Shown here piece after piece: positions 1 through 11,445 of a stretch of 64,000 nt of DNA. A program made the position numbers and the translations under genes. How positions within the stretch are numbered: position 1 is the stretch's first letter; each line of letters starts with the position of its first letter. The notes under the pieces are model-generated. The model saw only the letters and a list, made by a program, of their open reading frames with translations, searched no databases and was not told the DNA's origin. The DNA comes from Pogonophryne albipinna (Eukaryota; Chordata; Actinopteri; Perciformes; Artedidraconidae). The DNA lies in NCBI GenBank assembly GCA_028583405.1, contig CM053256.1, positions 15,654,107-15,718,106 on the forward strand. Direction: 5' to 3'.

Positions 1-44
1 TATAGGCTACTAGCTACAGTACAGATGCAACTAGATGAGTTGTT

Positions 45-91
45 AACTCTCGCTCTGACTTTTTTTTTTTTTTTAAACTCTCGCTCTGACT
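45..91. repeat. 16-bp direct repeat around a poly-T run
   Basis: AACTCTCGCTCTGACT occurs at 45-60 and again at 76-91, separated by a T-run (61-74). This looks like a local duplication. No function is evident. Confidence 0.7.
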
Positions 92-529
92 CAGACAGGT
101 TGAAAGAGACGACACACGCATTTTTCCCACCTGCATTCCGCGAAACCCGCCCTACTGTGCCTCTGATTCTCAGACTGTTGGTGGGGGGAAAAAACGCTGA
201 CGGGATGCTGAATGTGATTGGACCAATGCGTTGACAGACACACACAGACAGTGGAATAGTCGGCGATGCAGAGCGCTGTTTGCAGTGGACATAGCGGAGA
301 ATGTTGACTCGTTGTGCTGTGGCGATGTCTCGCAGATAATACAGATAATACATATGAAAAGTATAATTTGCTCAGAGTCCAGAGACAGTTGTGGTTCGGT
401 CCGGATCCGGACCAGAGTCCGGATTTTGAGGATGCCTGGTATAGGGCGTACACACGGAGCCGTTGGACCCCCCAGAGCGTTGCGTATGCCGTTCTATCCA
501 CCTTGGGACCGTTATCGTTACCGTAGTCG

Positions 530-622
530 TTTAGTGCCGTATTCTGTCGTCCTAGTGTGGCCGAATGACACAAAACTGTAACGGAAACGACCGTTATCGT
601 CCTCGTGTGGCCGGGGCCTAAG
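530..622. repeat. degenerate transposon-like end with duplicated GTGTGGCCG block
   Basis: GTCCTAGTGTGGCCG (about 549-563) and GTCCTCGTGTGGCCG (about 599-613) are near copies about 50 bp apart in a locally GC-rich stretch ending in GGGGCCTA. This resembles the end of a fish nonautonomous DNA transposon. I found no partner end, so the class is uncertain. Confidence 0.3.
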
Positions 623-690
623 ATCCTCTTCAAAATGCATTGGGTCTTTCATCTGCATGAAAATCGCACCAGTAGTTTATAATAAACTTA

Positions 691-1678
691 ATACAAAAAG
701 TAAGGACATTTGTGTTAGGTACATTATTTCTTTGTTGTATCAATGCTTTTTGGCAATATATCTTATACCGTTTTCTTACCTTTCAAATGGTGCCACATTT
801 GTGAGGAACATGCATTTGTGGGAAGAGCAGCAGAGCTGAGTAAGTTGGTTGCGCCCATGAAAATGTGACAAATCTCCTCTGCCGATGCCAAACAGCATTT
901 TTTTGCTGTTGACTCTTGTTTGGTGATGTTTGGTGGATTGGATGATTGAAGTCGGATGAAACAAGACATATTGGCAACAATTTATTTATTAACAATTTAT
1001 TCGTTTAACAAGCAGCCTCAGTAGCGTGTGGAAGAACCAAACACAGCCACGACAGCCTCTCCTCCTCATGCTGGTCACCAGCCTGCTCACACACTGCTGT
1101 GGGTTGGCATCCCATTCTTCAACCAGAATTTGTCCAACGTCAGCCAACGTGGTTGTGTTGGTCACTCTGGCACGGACAGCAGGGCCAAGTTGATCCCAAA
1201 AGTTTTCAATGGGGTTGAGTTCAAGACTGCAGGCCATCCCATCCTCTCCTCTCTTACTCTATCTGTGCAGCAATCAGCTAAGCGTTCTCCGCGTCCTCTC
1301 CACACTGTGACCCTACAATCCATGTGCCGTAAGCAGAATCTGGACTCATCGCTGAACATAATGTTCCTCCACATGTTGAGGTTCCAGTGCAAGTGGGCCT
1401 GAAGGTGAAGGGCAGTCGTGGCAGGCTCCTGGCAGCCGTACGAGACTGGAGATTGGCTGCTGTTTGGCATCGGCAGAGGAGATTTTTCACATTTTTCATG
1501 GGCGGAAACCCACCCACTCAGCTCTGCTGCTCATCCCACAAAAGCTTGTTCCTCACAAATGTGGCACCATTTGAAAGGTAAGTAAACAGGCTTTCAAACG
1601 GTATATGATTTATTGCCAAGAAGCATTGTTACAACAAATAAATAATCAACCAAACAAAGATTTCCTTACTTTTTGTGT
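691..1678 (-). mobile_element. Tc1/mariner-family element, internally deleted
   Basis: Two long inverted arms, about 691-898 and 1458-1678, face each other. For example, the inner block TCTCCTCTGCCGATGCC at about 874 is the reverse complement of the block at about 1465, and the outer ends read ACAAAAAGTAAGGA and its complement. TA lies directly outside both ends (689-690 and 1679-1680), the Tc1/mariner target duplication. About 560 bp between the arms carries a minus-strand transposase remnant. The arms are diverged, so the copy is old. Confidence 0.85.
989..1500 (-). pseudogene. Tc1-like transposase remnant
   Basis: Read on the minus strand, one frame (about 1365-1240) gives FSDESRFCLRHMD, the region around the first catalytic Asp of Tc1 transposases. 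A second frame (1237-989) gives LNPIENFWDQLG, with the catalytic Glu, followed by the usual C-terminal tail ending in RLVTSMRRR. The stretch that should join them, with the second catalytic Asp in the HDNA-type motif, is missing, and the two parts lie in different frames. The N-terminal helix-turn-helix part is largely unrecognisable. It cannot encode an active enzyme. Confidence 0.85.
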
Positions 1679-1681
1679 TAA

Positions 1682-2560
1682 GTCTACATCCTCCTTTGCG
1701 GAGGTAATTACAATAATTGTCATATGCTACTTCTAATATTTAATAATAGTTACAAACTACTAATACTAAGAATGGTGGCTGTGTTTTAGTCAGATGGACT
1801 GAAGGTATCAAAATGAACATCTGAAATGGTAGTATCATTAGTTAACACAAGGGGGCAGTCTTGCTCTTTAAGTAAACTACCTTTTGTGTTATTCCAGAGG
1901 GAGAATTTGATATGCACTGAATTAAGCTTCTCAGGCTGTCTTCTGGCCTCAACAAACTTTACAAAGCACTATATTCGTAAACAGAGTTTTAACACATTTT
2001 GGACAATGTATGGAGTTTGCCTATCCTTTTGAACCAGGTGGAATTTGTCCCCTATCCTCAAAAGTCCACTGAGAACCAGCCTAACCTTGTATCTTTACCA
2101 TAACCTAAACCTTAATCAGGAGTGCATTGCTGATGTGGGTTCAGTTGAGAAAGCGCAGTGGAAAACAACAAGGGAACATTGTGACTGCATGCCACTATAG
2201 CTGGTTACCCTGTAAACTATATGTGTGTGTGAAATGTTGTGTTAATAAAATTCAGCCATAAAGAGGGGAAGTTCTAGTACCAGGATGTGTGTCATTAGTC
2301 GGGTATTAATATTAACCCCTCCGGCGTTTCTCTCACACTGCGGTCTCAACAGCCATAGGGGGACATTAATCACACACGTCAAAAATGCAGATGTACTCTG
2401 CATGTGTAGAGCGAGCGAGAGAGAAGTTGAGCGAGCGTAGTCAGTTTATGGAAGTTAACGGGAGTAGCAGCAGTATATCAAAGTCACAAATATAAACAAC
2501 GGCCTCCCAACAACATTGAATGTTGGATTCCACTTACCACCATCTTACTTACATGGCAGA
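1682..2560. other. intronic DNA without recognisable gene
   Basis: No coding potential is evident. The stretch from about 2310 has a different, GC-richer composition with GAGCGAGCGAGAGAG and leads into the transposon end at 2671. It is possibly the body of that truncated element. Confidence 0.4.
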
Positions 2561-2609
2561 AGCTCCTCCCCCCCGCGAATAACTTTTAAAAAAAAAAAGA
2601 CGCTAACGT

Positions 2610-2671
2610 GACTTCTCCCGGTAACCGAGGAAAACATCTGCCGATGTCTCACCGTATCGGTACATCCCTAG
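2610..2671 (-). mobile_element. hAT-like MITE terminus (fragment)
   Basis: The block CCGATGTCTCACCGTATCGG followed by TACATCCCTA reads in reverse as TAGGGATGTACCGATACGG, an end type I know from dispersed fish hAT-like repeats. No opposite end is visible. The element may include sequence back to about 2310. Confidence 0.45.
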
Positions 2672-2946
2672 TCAAAAGAAAATAGCTCACAGTTATACTA
2701 GTTTTTTTAATGGCTTTCAGGCTGCCCTTGCATATCATTTGCATGTTTTTCATATTTGATTGGTGCGTCTGCCTGTAGATATGTGTGTGTTGACCTTACT
2801 AACACCGAGATTAACATTGTATATGTCTGACACTGCTCTGATGCTGCAGTCTGTGTGTGTGTGTGTATCTTTCACACCTCGTTTGATTCGTAGTGTGCAC
2901 ATTGCAAAGTCATAAAAACATGACCACTGTTGACAAGGTTACAATT

Positions 2947-3050
2947 AGTAGTAGTAGTAGTAGAACCTTTATTTATCCAGGAAAATCAATTAAGAACAAA
3001 TTCTTATTTACAATGATGACCTGACAGGAGGCAAAGGCTTCCTGAGGGGA
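2947..3050 (-). repeat. retroposon 3-prime tail with (TAG)n
   Basis: On the minus strand the sequence reads CCTGGATAAATAAAGG and then a (CTA)n run (2947-2963 on plus). An AATAAA-type end followed by a short simple repeat is the usual 3-prime end of fish LINE or SINE copies. The body is short or decayed. Confidence 0.5.
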
Positions 3051-6000
3051 TGGGGTTTGGGAGGAAAATAAATAAAAAGACAGACTCCGGGCTAGGTATG
3101 CAAATGTTTACTAATTACATACCCTCACAAGCAAACCATTTTTATTAGTTGAGTGTATGTTTCACTGGCTGTGTGTTTCCTTCAGGTAAAAGCTTAGCAA
3201 AGGAACAGTCCCCTTTTATCTACCACTTCGATTAATATGGTTTTACTCCAGCATGTAGCTGAGAGATGCCTACACCTTTCACAGATGAAGCTTCAGAAAA
3301 CTCTCCCTGTCTCTCTCCCTCCTTCAGCCTTGTTGTCTCTTTCTCTCTCACTCCCCTCTCCACAAAGTACTTTAAAGGTCAATGTCTCACCGCTAAAGCT
3401 AAAGGATTAATTTGGTTTCTTTCTTCCTCTCTCTACTTTTTATCCGTGTCTTTCCCCTTTGTTTGCTTTCTGGTCTTTTCTACAGTTTCGTCCTGCATCA
3501 CTTATTGGTTTTTCTTTCCATCTCCCCCTCTCCCTCTTAGGGTGCATGTATCTTCACCTATTGTTTTTCACTGTGAGGTTGTTGGAAGAATAAATTGCTT
3601 GTCATGGCCAGAATCATGTGAGATTACACTCGGGAGAGGCGGTCATTGTTTTGAATGGTATAGTATATAATGCAATGCAATTGTCTAGAATGGCATGAAA
3701 TTGTTGAGAATGCTTTGAAGAGAGTGGAATAGTCTGGAATGACAAGGTCTGAACTGGTCTCGTGAAGGATGTAGTGTTTAGTCTTTGGCCAAACAGAACA
3801 GAAGGACATAGAGCAGGTGTAAAATGATCATTTGTGACTCAGAATGTCATGTCCTTCATATGATCTCATGTGGATATCAGACCAATACCTCTGTAGCGTG
3901 TTATCCATATCCGCAGTGTTGATCCGCAGTGTTCAATGAAGGAGTTTGGTCTGCTTGTAGTGCTCTGAAAAAATGACATCATCCTTTTTGCTTTACTGCT
4001 TACTCTCATTCACACTCCCTGTCCCTCTTCAATCTCCCTCGCAAACTCTTTCTCTCTTTTCTTTCTTAAACTATGACATCACCTTGTGTAAGCCGTAGTA
4101 GCAGTACTTGTGGTGTCCTCTAGGTAGCAGCCTTGGTTGGTTGAAAGAGCTTTTTGTTGAAAGAAAACTAGGATGAGGTCATCCTTCTGAAAAACACTCT
4201 GTATTCTCATTCATAGTTCTAAAAGTTGTGACTTTCTTTCTTTTAGGGTAATGTTTAAACTCCTGTTGCTTGCCAGTTGGGTTGATCAATAAGCAGACAG
4301 TTCATTTATTCAGTCATAACATATCTTGGTTATTTAAAATTCTGAACAACTTGAAAAGATACTGTCAGCGCCTTCCCCTTTTGAATTTTTGTCTTGTGCT
4401 GTTTTACTACAATGAAACAACAAGATCAATCTCCTCTCTGCTTTCATTGTCTCCACGCTTGTTAGACTGCATGCACTTGCTAAGCGTGGCTCATCCTCAC
4501 TTCCTCCTAACAACTAAAGAGGGCAGTGTTTACCCATGATGATGAAATGAAACAACTTTGAGCAGCAGAGCAATGTGCCAAATGGTGACTTCATAGAAAG
4601 GCGTGTAAACTCGCATATGGGTGCGTTCACGTGCATGGGCTCAACCACACACTAACACACCCCTCATGGAAAGTCACACCAGGATATTTTGATTGTTTTT
4701 GGCTGCTCTCCTTCCCTCCCAGTGTCTTCTCTGCCAGCCAGCCGCACACACAGCACTTCAGTTATGATTTTACATACCGGTTAGGCAAAATTACTCCCTA
4801 GTACACAATGTCAGCCAAATTAGGCGTTCTCAGTTCCTGGTTTGGACACAGACGGTTGGAGGATATGGTTTCCAGAGAGAGGGTGTGAGCTGTTTTGATG
4901 AAATGATACAGGGGCTTTTTTGATGAGCAAGTATTACAGGTGTTGCTGAGCATAGAAATGGGCAATGTTGTCACAAACAATGTAATTTCACTGTGCCTAT
5001 CATGACAATGAACTTGCTTTGAAATAATTGATTTGAAATGCATCAATGTCTTTGACAGATAGCCAAATGGATTATCAGCCTTTACCAATTTTTTTTCCAT
5101 TTCAATTGAATTAATTGTCAATGTGTGCATGTTACATGGCATGAAGAAAAAAATATTGGGCATATTTGTAGATATACATAAACTGTCATTTGAAAAACTT
5201 GCATTTTACAGGTACTTAGTTTTTCAAATTTTTATATACATTTTCAAAAGATTTGCAGTTGACAATATTTAGAAATATAGACTGAAGTATTGTTGAACAG
5301 TTGTGATTGTGCTCATACTGCATTCAAGTTTCAAGCGCTTCTGCTGCTCTATGTGATTCTATTACATCACTGTAGAGTATTTTCACTCCGAGTGTGTGTC
5401 TCGCATACATGCCATCTCATTCATAAAACGGAATGTGTGAGGACCTTCTGATTGGCTGAATGTGGGCTACGCAACATTACACGCCGCAATGTTATAGCCA
5501 ATGAAAACTTACAATGTTCTCTCCACCTCTCACACACGCTTACACACTTTAGCACAGACATTCAGCACACACACAGATGTGCTCTTCTCACACGCAGTTG
5601 CAGATGTGGTTGAAATTGATTTTATATAGAGAAAGTGTGCGAGAGACATTTCAGTTTTCGACAGCCCTCATTCTGCAACACTAGACATATCGTCTGGTGT
5701 GCGTATGTGTGTGAGAGACTCAGTGCTTTCTCCGTCTTTCCTCTATCTAACAACTACGTGTGTCAGACACTTTGCTGATTGAGAGAGGCAAAGGGTTGAA
5801 AAAGAGAGAAGGGGAAAGCTGTGTAAGGAACGATGAGAGGAAGAGTCAGCAGGGAAGGGAGGAGGGCGCTGCGATGAAGAGTACAGCCCAGAGATACAGA
5901 TGCACTTGATGCCAAAATCAGACAAAGTGACGGTTGGAAAAAGGGAGGCGAACATGGTACGAGGAAAAACGAACCAACTAACTAGACTAAATATGCAGAA

Positions 6001-6660
6001 AGGGAGAGATGGAGGGATAATGGAGTCGAGAATGGATAAGAGGGAGGTGTTTTTAGCAATTAGAGGTGACATCAGAGACGTAAGGAAAGGCAAATGGAGG
6101 TTAAGCAAATAGTTGGCAGTAATAGATATGATTCAATATGAAGTTAAATTGATGTAAAAAAAAAAAAGTAACTTAAGCTGAAACTCAAATATACATGGGA
6201 TTAGAAATAAAGACAAAATAAATACATTTGTATCAATGCATCCACAATTAAATATAGCCTATTTGATGTAATACCCTCAAGTTCAGAGCAGACATTTGAC
6301 AGGTAGACAGGCTGTTAAATATGGATATGTAAATAGTTGGCACGTGACAAGGGGGTTAACCATTTTTGCATATTTGTAGTTGTCATATAAACGGGTGTCT
6401 TTTTGTTCTTATTAGAACGAGTGAATAACATTTACCTTTGTCTCATTTACTACTTGTATTATTGACATGGAAAACACATTACATTCTGGAGTACAACTAT
6501 CAATTAAATATTTGTGTTTTTATATGCCTTAAGCGGGGAAAAAGAGCAATACATTTTAGAGGATAATGGGCTAACCCTTTCCCAGCTCATACAAACTTGC
6601 ACACACACTTGCAGAGATACACAGTTTCCAATGCTTTGAATTTTCTTAGGTCCCACAAAT
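3051..6660. other. intronic DNA, no gene seen
   Basis: Mixed AT-rich and pyrimidine-rich sequence, for example CT-rich around 3300-3550. Open frames of 60-134 codons lack any recognisable domain and are enriched in Ser, Leu and Phe from low-complexity CT tracts. I support no gene here. Confidence 0.6.
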
Positions 6661-6687
6661 AGACTCATGAGTCCAGGCAGTCAAGTG

Positions 6688-6810
6688 TAACCATTTAGAG
6701 GCCAGGAGATTAGAGTGATCTCAAGCCCGGTGTGGGTGTGTTTTAGTGATCCTACAAGGTGACCCACATGTAGGCAGCACCCAGTAACCATTTAGAGGCC
6801 ATGGGATTAG
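6688..6810. repeat. 26-bp direct repeat pair, 97 bp apart
   Basis: TAACCATTTAGAGGCCA followed by a GGATTAG-like end occurs at 6688-6713 and 6785-6810 with only a few differences. An AGGCAG word precedes both copies, so this is likely a local duplication of about 97 bp. Function unknown. Confidence 0.7.
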
Positions 6811-6811
6811 G

Positions 6812-8395
6812 GACCCAAGCCATCCGTGCTTTAAGATTCCCTTGAGAGAACTATGGATGGGGAAAAGAAAGAAAGTGGGATAACTTAAGGAAGGGAGGGA
6901 TCAGTGGTCAATCTAATTCATTGATGGCTCTTAGGAAAGGAATTTGGCTGCATCACAAACTGAACTGATGGTAACAACCATTGCAGCAAGAAATTGTCAC
7001 GGGCGTCGAAAACAACTAAATCCCGTAGTGATATATTAGTGTCTTCCAACAACCTTACTATTCAAGCAATTGGGAAATAAGTAAATGTATGGAATCCAAG
7101 CTTCTACCGGTTATCGGACAGGCCAATTATTGTTTTGATGGATAATTGGAATTGTTTATTTTTCTTCGGTTTGCCGTTAAAATAATGATCAATTATGCTC
7201 CTTTGCCTGTCATGCAAACCTCTTTCTGTTCTGACAGTAATGTTTTACCAGCTTATCATAGTTTATAAAAATGCAGAACAGTAAGGATACAGGCATATTT
7301 CTGACAATGCGCATTATCAGAGTTCTTTATTACTAATAATTAGACCTAAAACAAACATCGGTCAATCCCTATTTTGAAAAAAAGGAATTACTGGTGTCTG
7401 TCTAACCCGAGATGCTCACTAGTGTTAGTAAGGGACTTCATGGATTAGAATAGGAAGGAGGATCTCCCTTATTGCAAATAGCACTTCCCAAACTTCAGGT
7501 TGGGGAGTAAGAAAAAGTGAATTGTAATCGACTGAATGACAGACCACTCCTGTGAGCAATATCAAAAACTGAAGAAATTGATTCCCCGAACGTTGGCGAT
7601 CCCATTTTTGTTTCTCAAACCAGAAAGAAGTAGGAGAGATAAGATTGGAATACGAATGTGTAAAAAGAACCAGTGTTTCAGTCGTCTCTCTGTTCAGTCA
7701 TTGCTTAGTAGCATTTTCATTTCTTTGATGACGAAAGCTAGATGTAAATGAAGGAAGAAGCATGATAGGAGTTTCCTTTGCTGCTTCCCTCAAGAGGACG
7801 GAAACATATTCCCTATTCCCAGCACAAGCCAGCCAGCCAGCCAGTCAACCCCCTGTTATCCTAGGAATACCGTCCACATTCCATAGGGATTGGAAATACC
7901 CTGAAGGGATATAATGGGAATATCATGGATGGGATGCGAGTAATGGAATAAGGCGAGAGCCGAGTGGAAGGCTTGGGGGTGGAGGGGATTGAGGGAGGGT
8001 GGGACCAAGAAACAAAGATAGGAGGTAGTATGAAAAAGGGATGAAGCCGGGTTTTGCTCACATCCAAATAACTGAGCCTTAAATAAAAGTAGGAAGAAGT
8101 GGCCTAATGATATTGAACATTAAAGATAATGATGGACCCATTGACAGTTCAAATCTCAGACCAACGTGTCTACAATGCATAGGAAAAAAAAGGAGTCATG
8201 CTTTCCTTTACGTCCAAAAGGGTGCTATTAAACAGGGCATTTTAACCCCCAGCATCGCAACTGCTCAGTGGGAAACGTAACATCCCCGTGGATATGTTGG
8301 GAAGCTTTAGGTTCTACAGTATGTTGCAGGTAACCCACCCTCCATTACCCTTATTTCTGCCAATGCCAGAGACTCAAATAACACTTTTTCTGCTT
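6812..8395. other. intronic DNA, no gene seen
   Basis: No recognisable gene. A short (AGCC)n run lies near 7828-7843. The region is otherwise unique-looking. Confidence 0.55.
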
Positions 8396-8399
8396 TTAA

Positions 8400-8904
8400 A
8401 GGGGACCTATTATGCAAAATCCACTTTTTCATGTATTTTATACATAAACATGTGTCCCCTCTGTGTAAAGAGATTCTGAAAGTTTCAGGAAAAAAGGTTC
8501 CCTCTCTTTTTGTCCTGATCCATTTATATAAAAACCTGTCTGAAAATGAGCTGATCAGATTTTGGTCACTTTATGATGTCATAACAATTTTTTTGGCTTG
8601 TGTAACCATTAGCCAATCACCAACCAAGGTAACCCCCCCCCCCCCACATTATCACCTGAATCTCCTCCTAGAGCACCATTGTGTTATTTTTAACCAAATA
8701 GGGGCGTGGGGAGGGGCTCCTTATTTTCATCTAAAGTAACAGACCGAGAATCAGCACTTTTGAAACAGGGCTGGAACAGAGGGGATTATGAGATGCTACA
8801 ATGCATGATCTGTTTGGTATTTGGAGCCAAACACTTCAGAGACATGTTTTTTATATATCTGAGACCTATAATATATTGATGAAAAACTGTATAATAGGGG
8901 ACCT
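8400..8904. mobile_element. TTAA-flanked nonautonomous element (copy 1, 505 bp)
   Basis: The left end AGGGGACCTATTATGC follows TTAA at 8396-8399, and the right end TATAATAGGGGACCT precedes TTAA at 8905-8908. The ends are related inverted repeats (AGGGGACCTATTAT against AGGTCCCCTATTAT). TTAA on both sides is the target duplication of piggyBac-type transposons. No transposase is present. Related ends recur at 35455-36689 and 44823-48370. Confidence 0.72.
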
Positions 8905-8908
8905 TTAA

Positions 8909-11300
8909 ATACTTGCAAATGTACAAGATCTGTGGTTGAAAATGGTCCCTAAGGTTGCTTTTACACTGCGGGAACTGTGCACATGCAAGAGCGTTCTAAA
9001 TAAATGATTACTTTTTTTTTAAACGGCTGCTGTTACTATTCAATGATGCAATGACAGTCAGGTGCCTCCGTGAACCTCATAAAGCCCCAATCAGACTGAA
9101 CTACCAGTGCCACTTCTGCTAATGTTCGGATGTTTGGAAACATTATCCAAAAGAAGTGATCAGAAGTTGGCAAGACTTCAGTACATCAATCTCTGCTGCA
9201 TCTGTGTACTGGGCCTGTAAAGACTTGCTTCCTTGAGCCTGTGGACTTTTCATGGGATTTGCTTCGAGTTTAAATATATTATGTTATCTACTGGTTGTTT
9301 TGTAAGGCATATCAAATGGTTTTGTGTATGTGTATACTGTCCACTTATTGTCCTCTGTTCACTGTGATATACAATTATTCGGTCACCCTCTCAAGCTGTT
9401 TCTCAACCTCAATCTATGTAGTTTCTTTGAAAGATGATGCGACAAATATAATACACAGCAAACATCGGGTATATTAGGAGCTCTATAGGACACATTTAGT
9501 TATATTCACAGAATTTGACACCACAAGCTGTTCTAATTTCAAAAGGTCATTACATTATTCATTTATTAAGTCGAGTGATGCAGGGACTCATTTAGCTTTT
9601 CTCACTTGAAGGACAAACAGTGCAATATTGTGTCTGAATCCTTGACAGTAAAGCTAAAAAGACCAAAGCTATGTGATCTCAATGCATTGTTGCTTCTCAC
9701 TTTTGGAATAATTAGCTTGTCTGTTTCTTTTACAAGCTGAAAGAGACTTTTTAGTCTTTCTGACTTCAAAATGTTCCTTTGTTTTCCCTGTCATCTTGAC
9801 TTAAGAAGGAAAACAAATGTAATTTCCCTCATGAAGAGGAAATGAAAGCTTGAAAGACATTTGTAATTAACATGGCTCGCCATGACTGTTGGTGTGGGTG
9901 GAGAAAGTGTATGAGTGACGTGGATAAAAAGCTAAGAAATCGAGAGTTGGGCTGTCAAGGACATGTAGTAAATTACTTTTCATGGCTCCCTCTGAGGTTT
10001 TTCTAACTCCCTCCATTCTGTTTGACCCTTTTTTGGGTTGTTTTGGAAGATAACCCCTGCTTTTTGTCTGAGTGTTCAATGTTCAGCCATCAGGGCCATT
10101 ACTCACTGACCACCCGCTGAAATGGAAAGCAGGGGTGACTTGTATTATGTGCATATGAGGCCACCTGTTGAAAAGAAAGCTCTGGCTACCTTTGAGTGGA
10201 GAAAAGATCTGTGAGCAGGAGTATTTGTGTGCTCTATGAATTCCTGAGTTTTTTTTGGGACAATCAGAAATGTAAACAAAGTTATAAGGGAATAAATAGG
10301 TTGGTTATAGAATTCAGGATAACTATTTTAAAAGAACAGTGGGGTTGTGCGTGCTTGGGTGTGTGAGCACTTCTATCCTTTGTAATACATTTATTCTACA
10401 TGTTTCTGATATACATGAATCAGCTATGTACTTGATTTCCATGTGAGAGCACAGATATTAAATAGAGTGGATTTAAAAGCTGCGGATGATTTGAGCAGCG
10501 GGTTTCATTTGAATCATTGTCGGACAAAGTAACCTTGATCATCAAGCAGAAAAGATGACTTGGAAGCATCAGTAAAACCTGTGCTTGACCAGAGAGAAAG
10601 TGTGAATTAATATAAGCACTGTCTGTGTGTGGTCATCCACAGGGTATAGGCTCTGATAGCTTGTCTGCTGTCCACTCTGCAAGGCAAGCGTGTACACAAG
10701 TAATAATTGAGCTTAAACTTGCTTGAAAGGGTGTTTGTGCATAGAAACTACTATCTATTCAAACACTTTTGGTCACCTAGATTTTCGGACTCTTCTTTCT
10801 TGGAGTCGTTCGCTCTTATCCTGGGTTTAGTAACACAGTAAAGATCTATACAAGAGAAATATAACAGAAAATACAGGTTATGTTAAGCCTGCGCCAAGAT
10901 CAATAGCTGTGTATTGATTAAGCATTAACTGTGGCCACAAGTCATTCCCTGTGTGTGTATTAATGTTTTAGCAATGTTTGGTCCCTAAAATGTGTCAATG
11001 TATTTTTCTTCAGTATTGCGCCAAGCCCCGAAATATAGAGCAATGCTTGGTGGATTTCAGTCTAAAATAAACGAATAAGATCACCCAAAGTTGAAGTGGT
11101 TATCCTTATTGTAACTTTTAGTTCATTATTCTCTGCTTCTGTTTCCGTCCATACTCAGTTGCTGGATCAAACAGACAAACGCACAGATACATGCACATAC
11201 AGGAGTGTGTGAAGTTCATTGATAATCTGACGCTTTCCACATGGCAGACAGATGGCTCTTCTAATCTTTCAGACAAACACTGCCTTTTGATATCTGATCT
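8909..11300. other. intronic DNA, no gene seen
   Basis: No domain-bearing open frame and no clear transposon end. Composition is typical AT-rich fish intron. Confidence 0.55.
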
Positions 11301-11304
11301 GATG

Positions 11305-11344
11305 AGTGTGTGTGTGTGGTGTGTGTGTGTGTTTTCTTGTCTCA

Positions 11345-11376
<32 letters not shown>

Positions 11377-11380
11377 CCGA
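11305..11380. repeat. interrupted TG microsatellite
   Basis: Alternating GT runs with interruptions (TTTTCTTGTCTCA, TTT) directly upstream of the Tc1 element. Confidence 0.85.
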
Positions 11381-11445
11381 GTGTGGTTTTCCAAGGATGA
11401 ACTCGACCAATCTGTCCTCAGAAGGCCCCTGCTGACTTCTATATA

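Noticed and set aside
91..633. 180-codon open frame on the minus strand
   Set aside because: No recognisable domain and overlaps degenerate repeat-like DNA. Composition and lack of splice or promoter context suggest chance.
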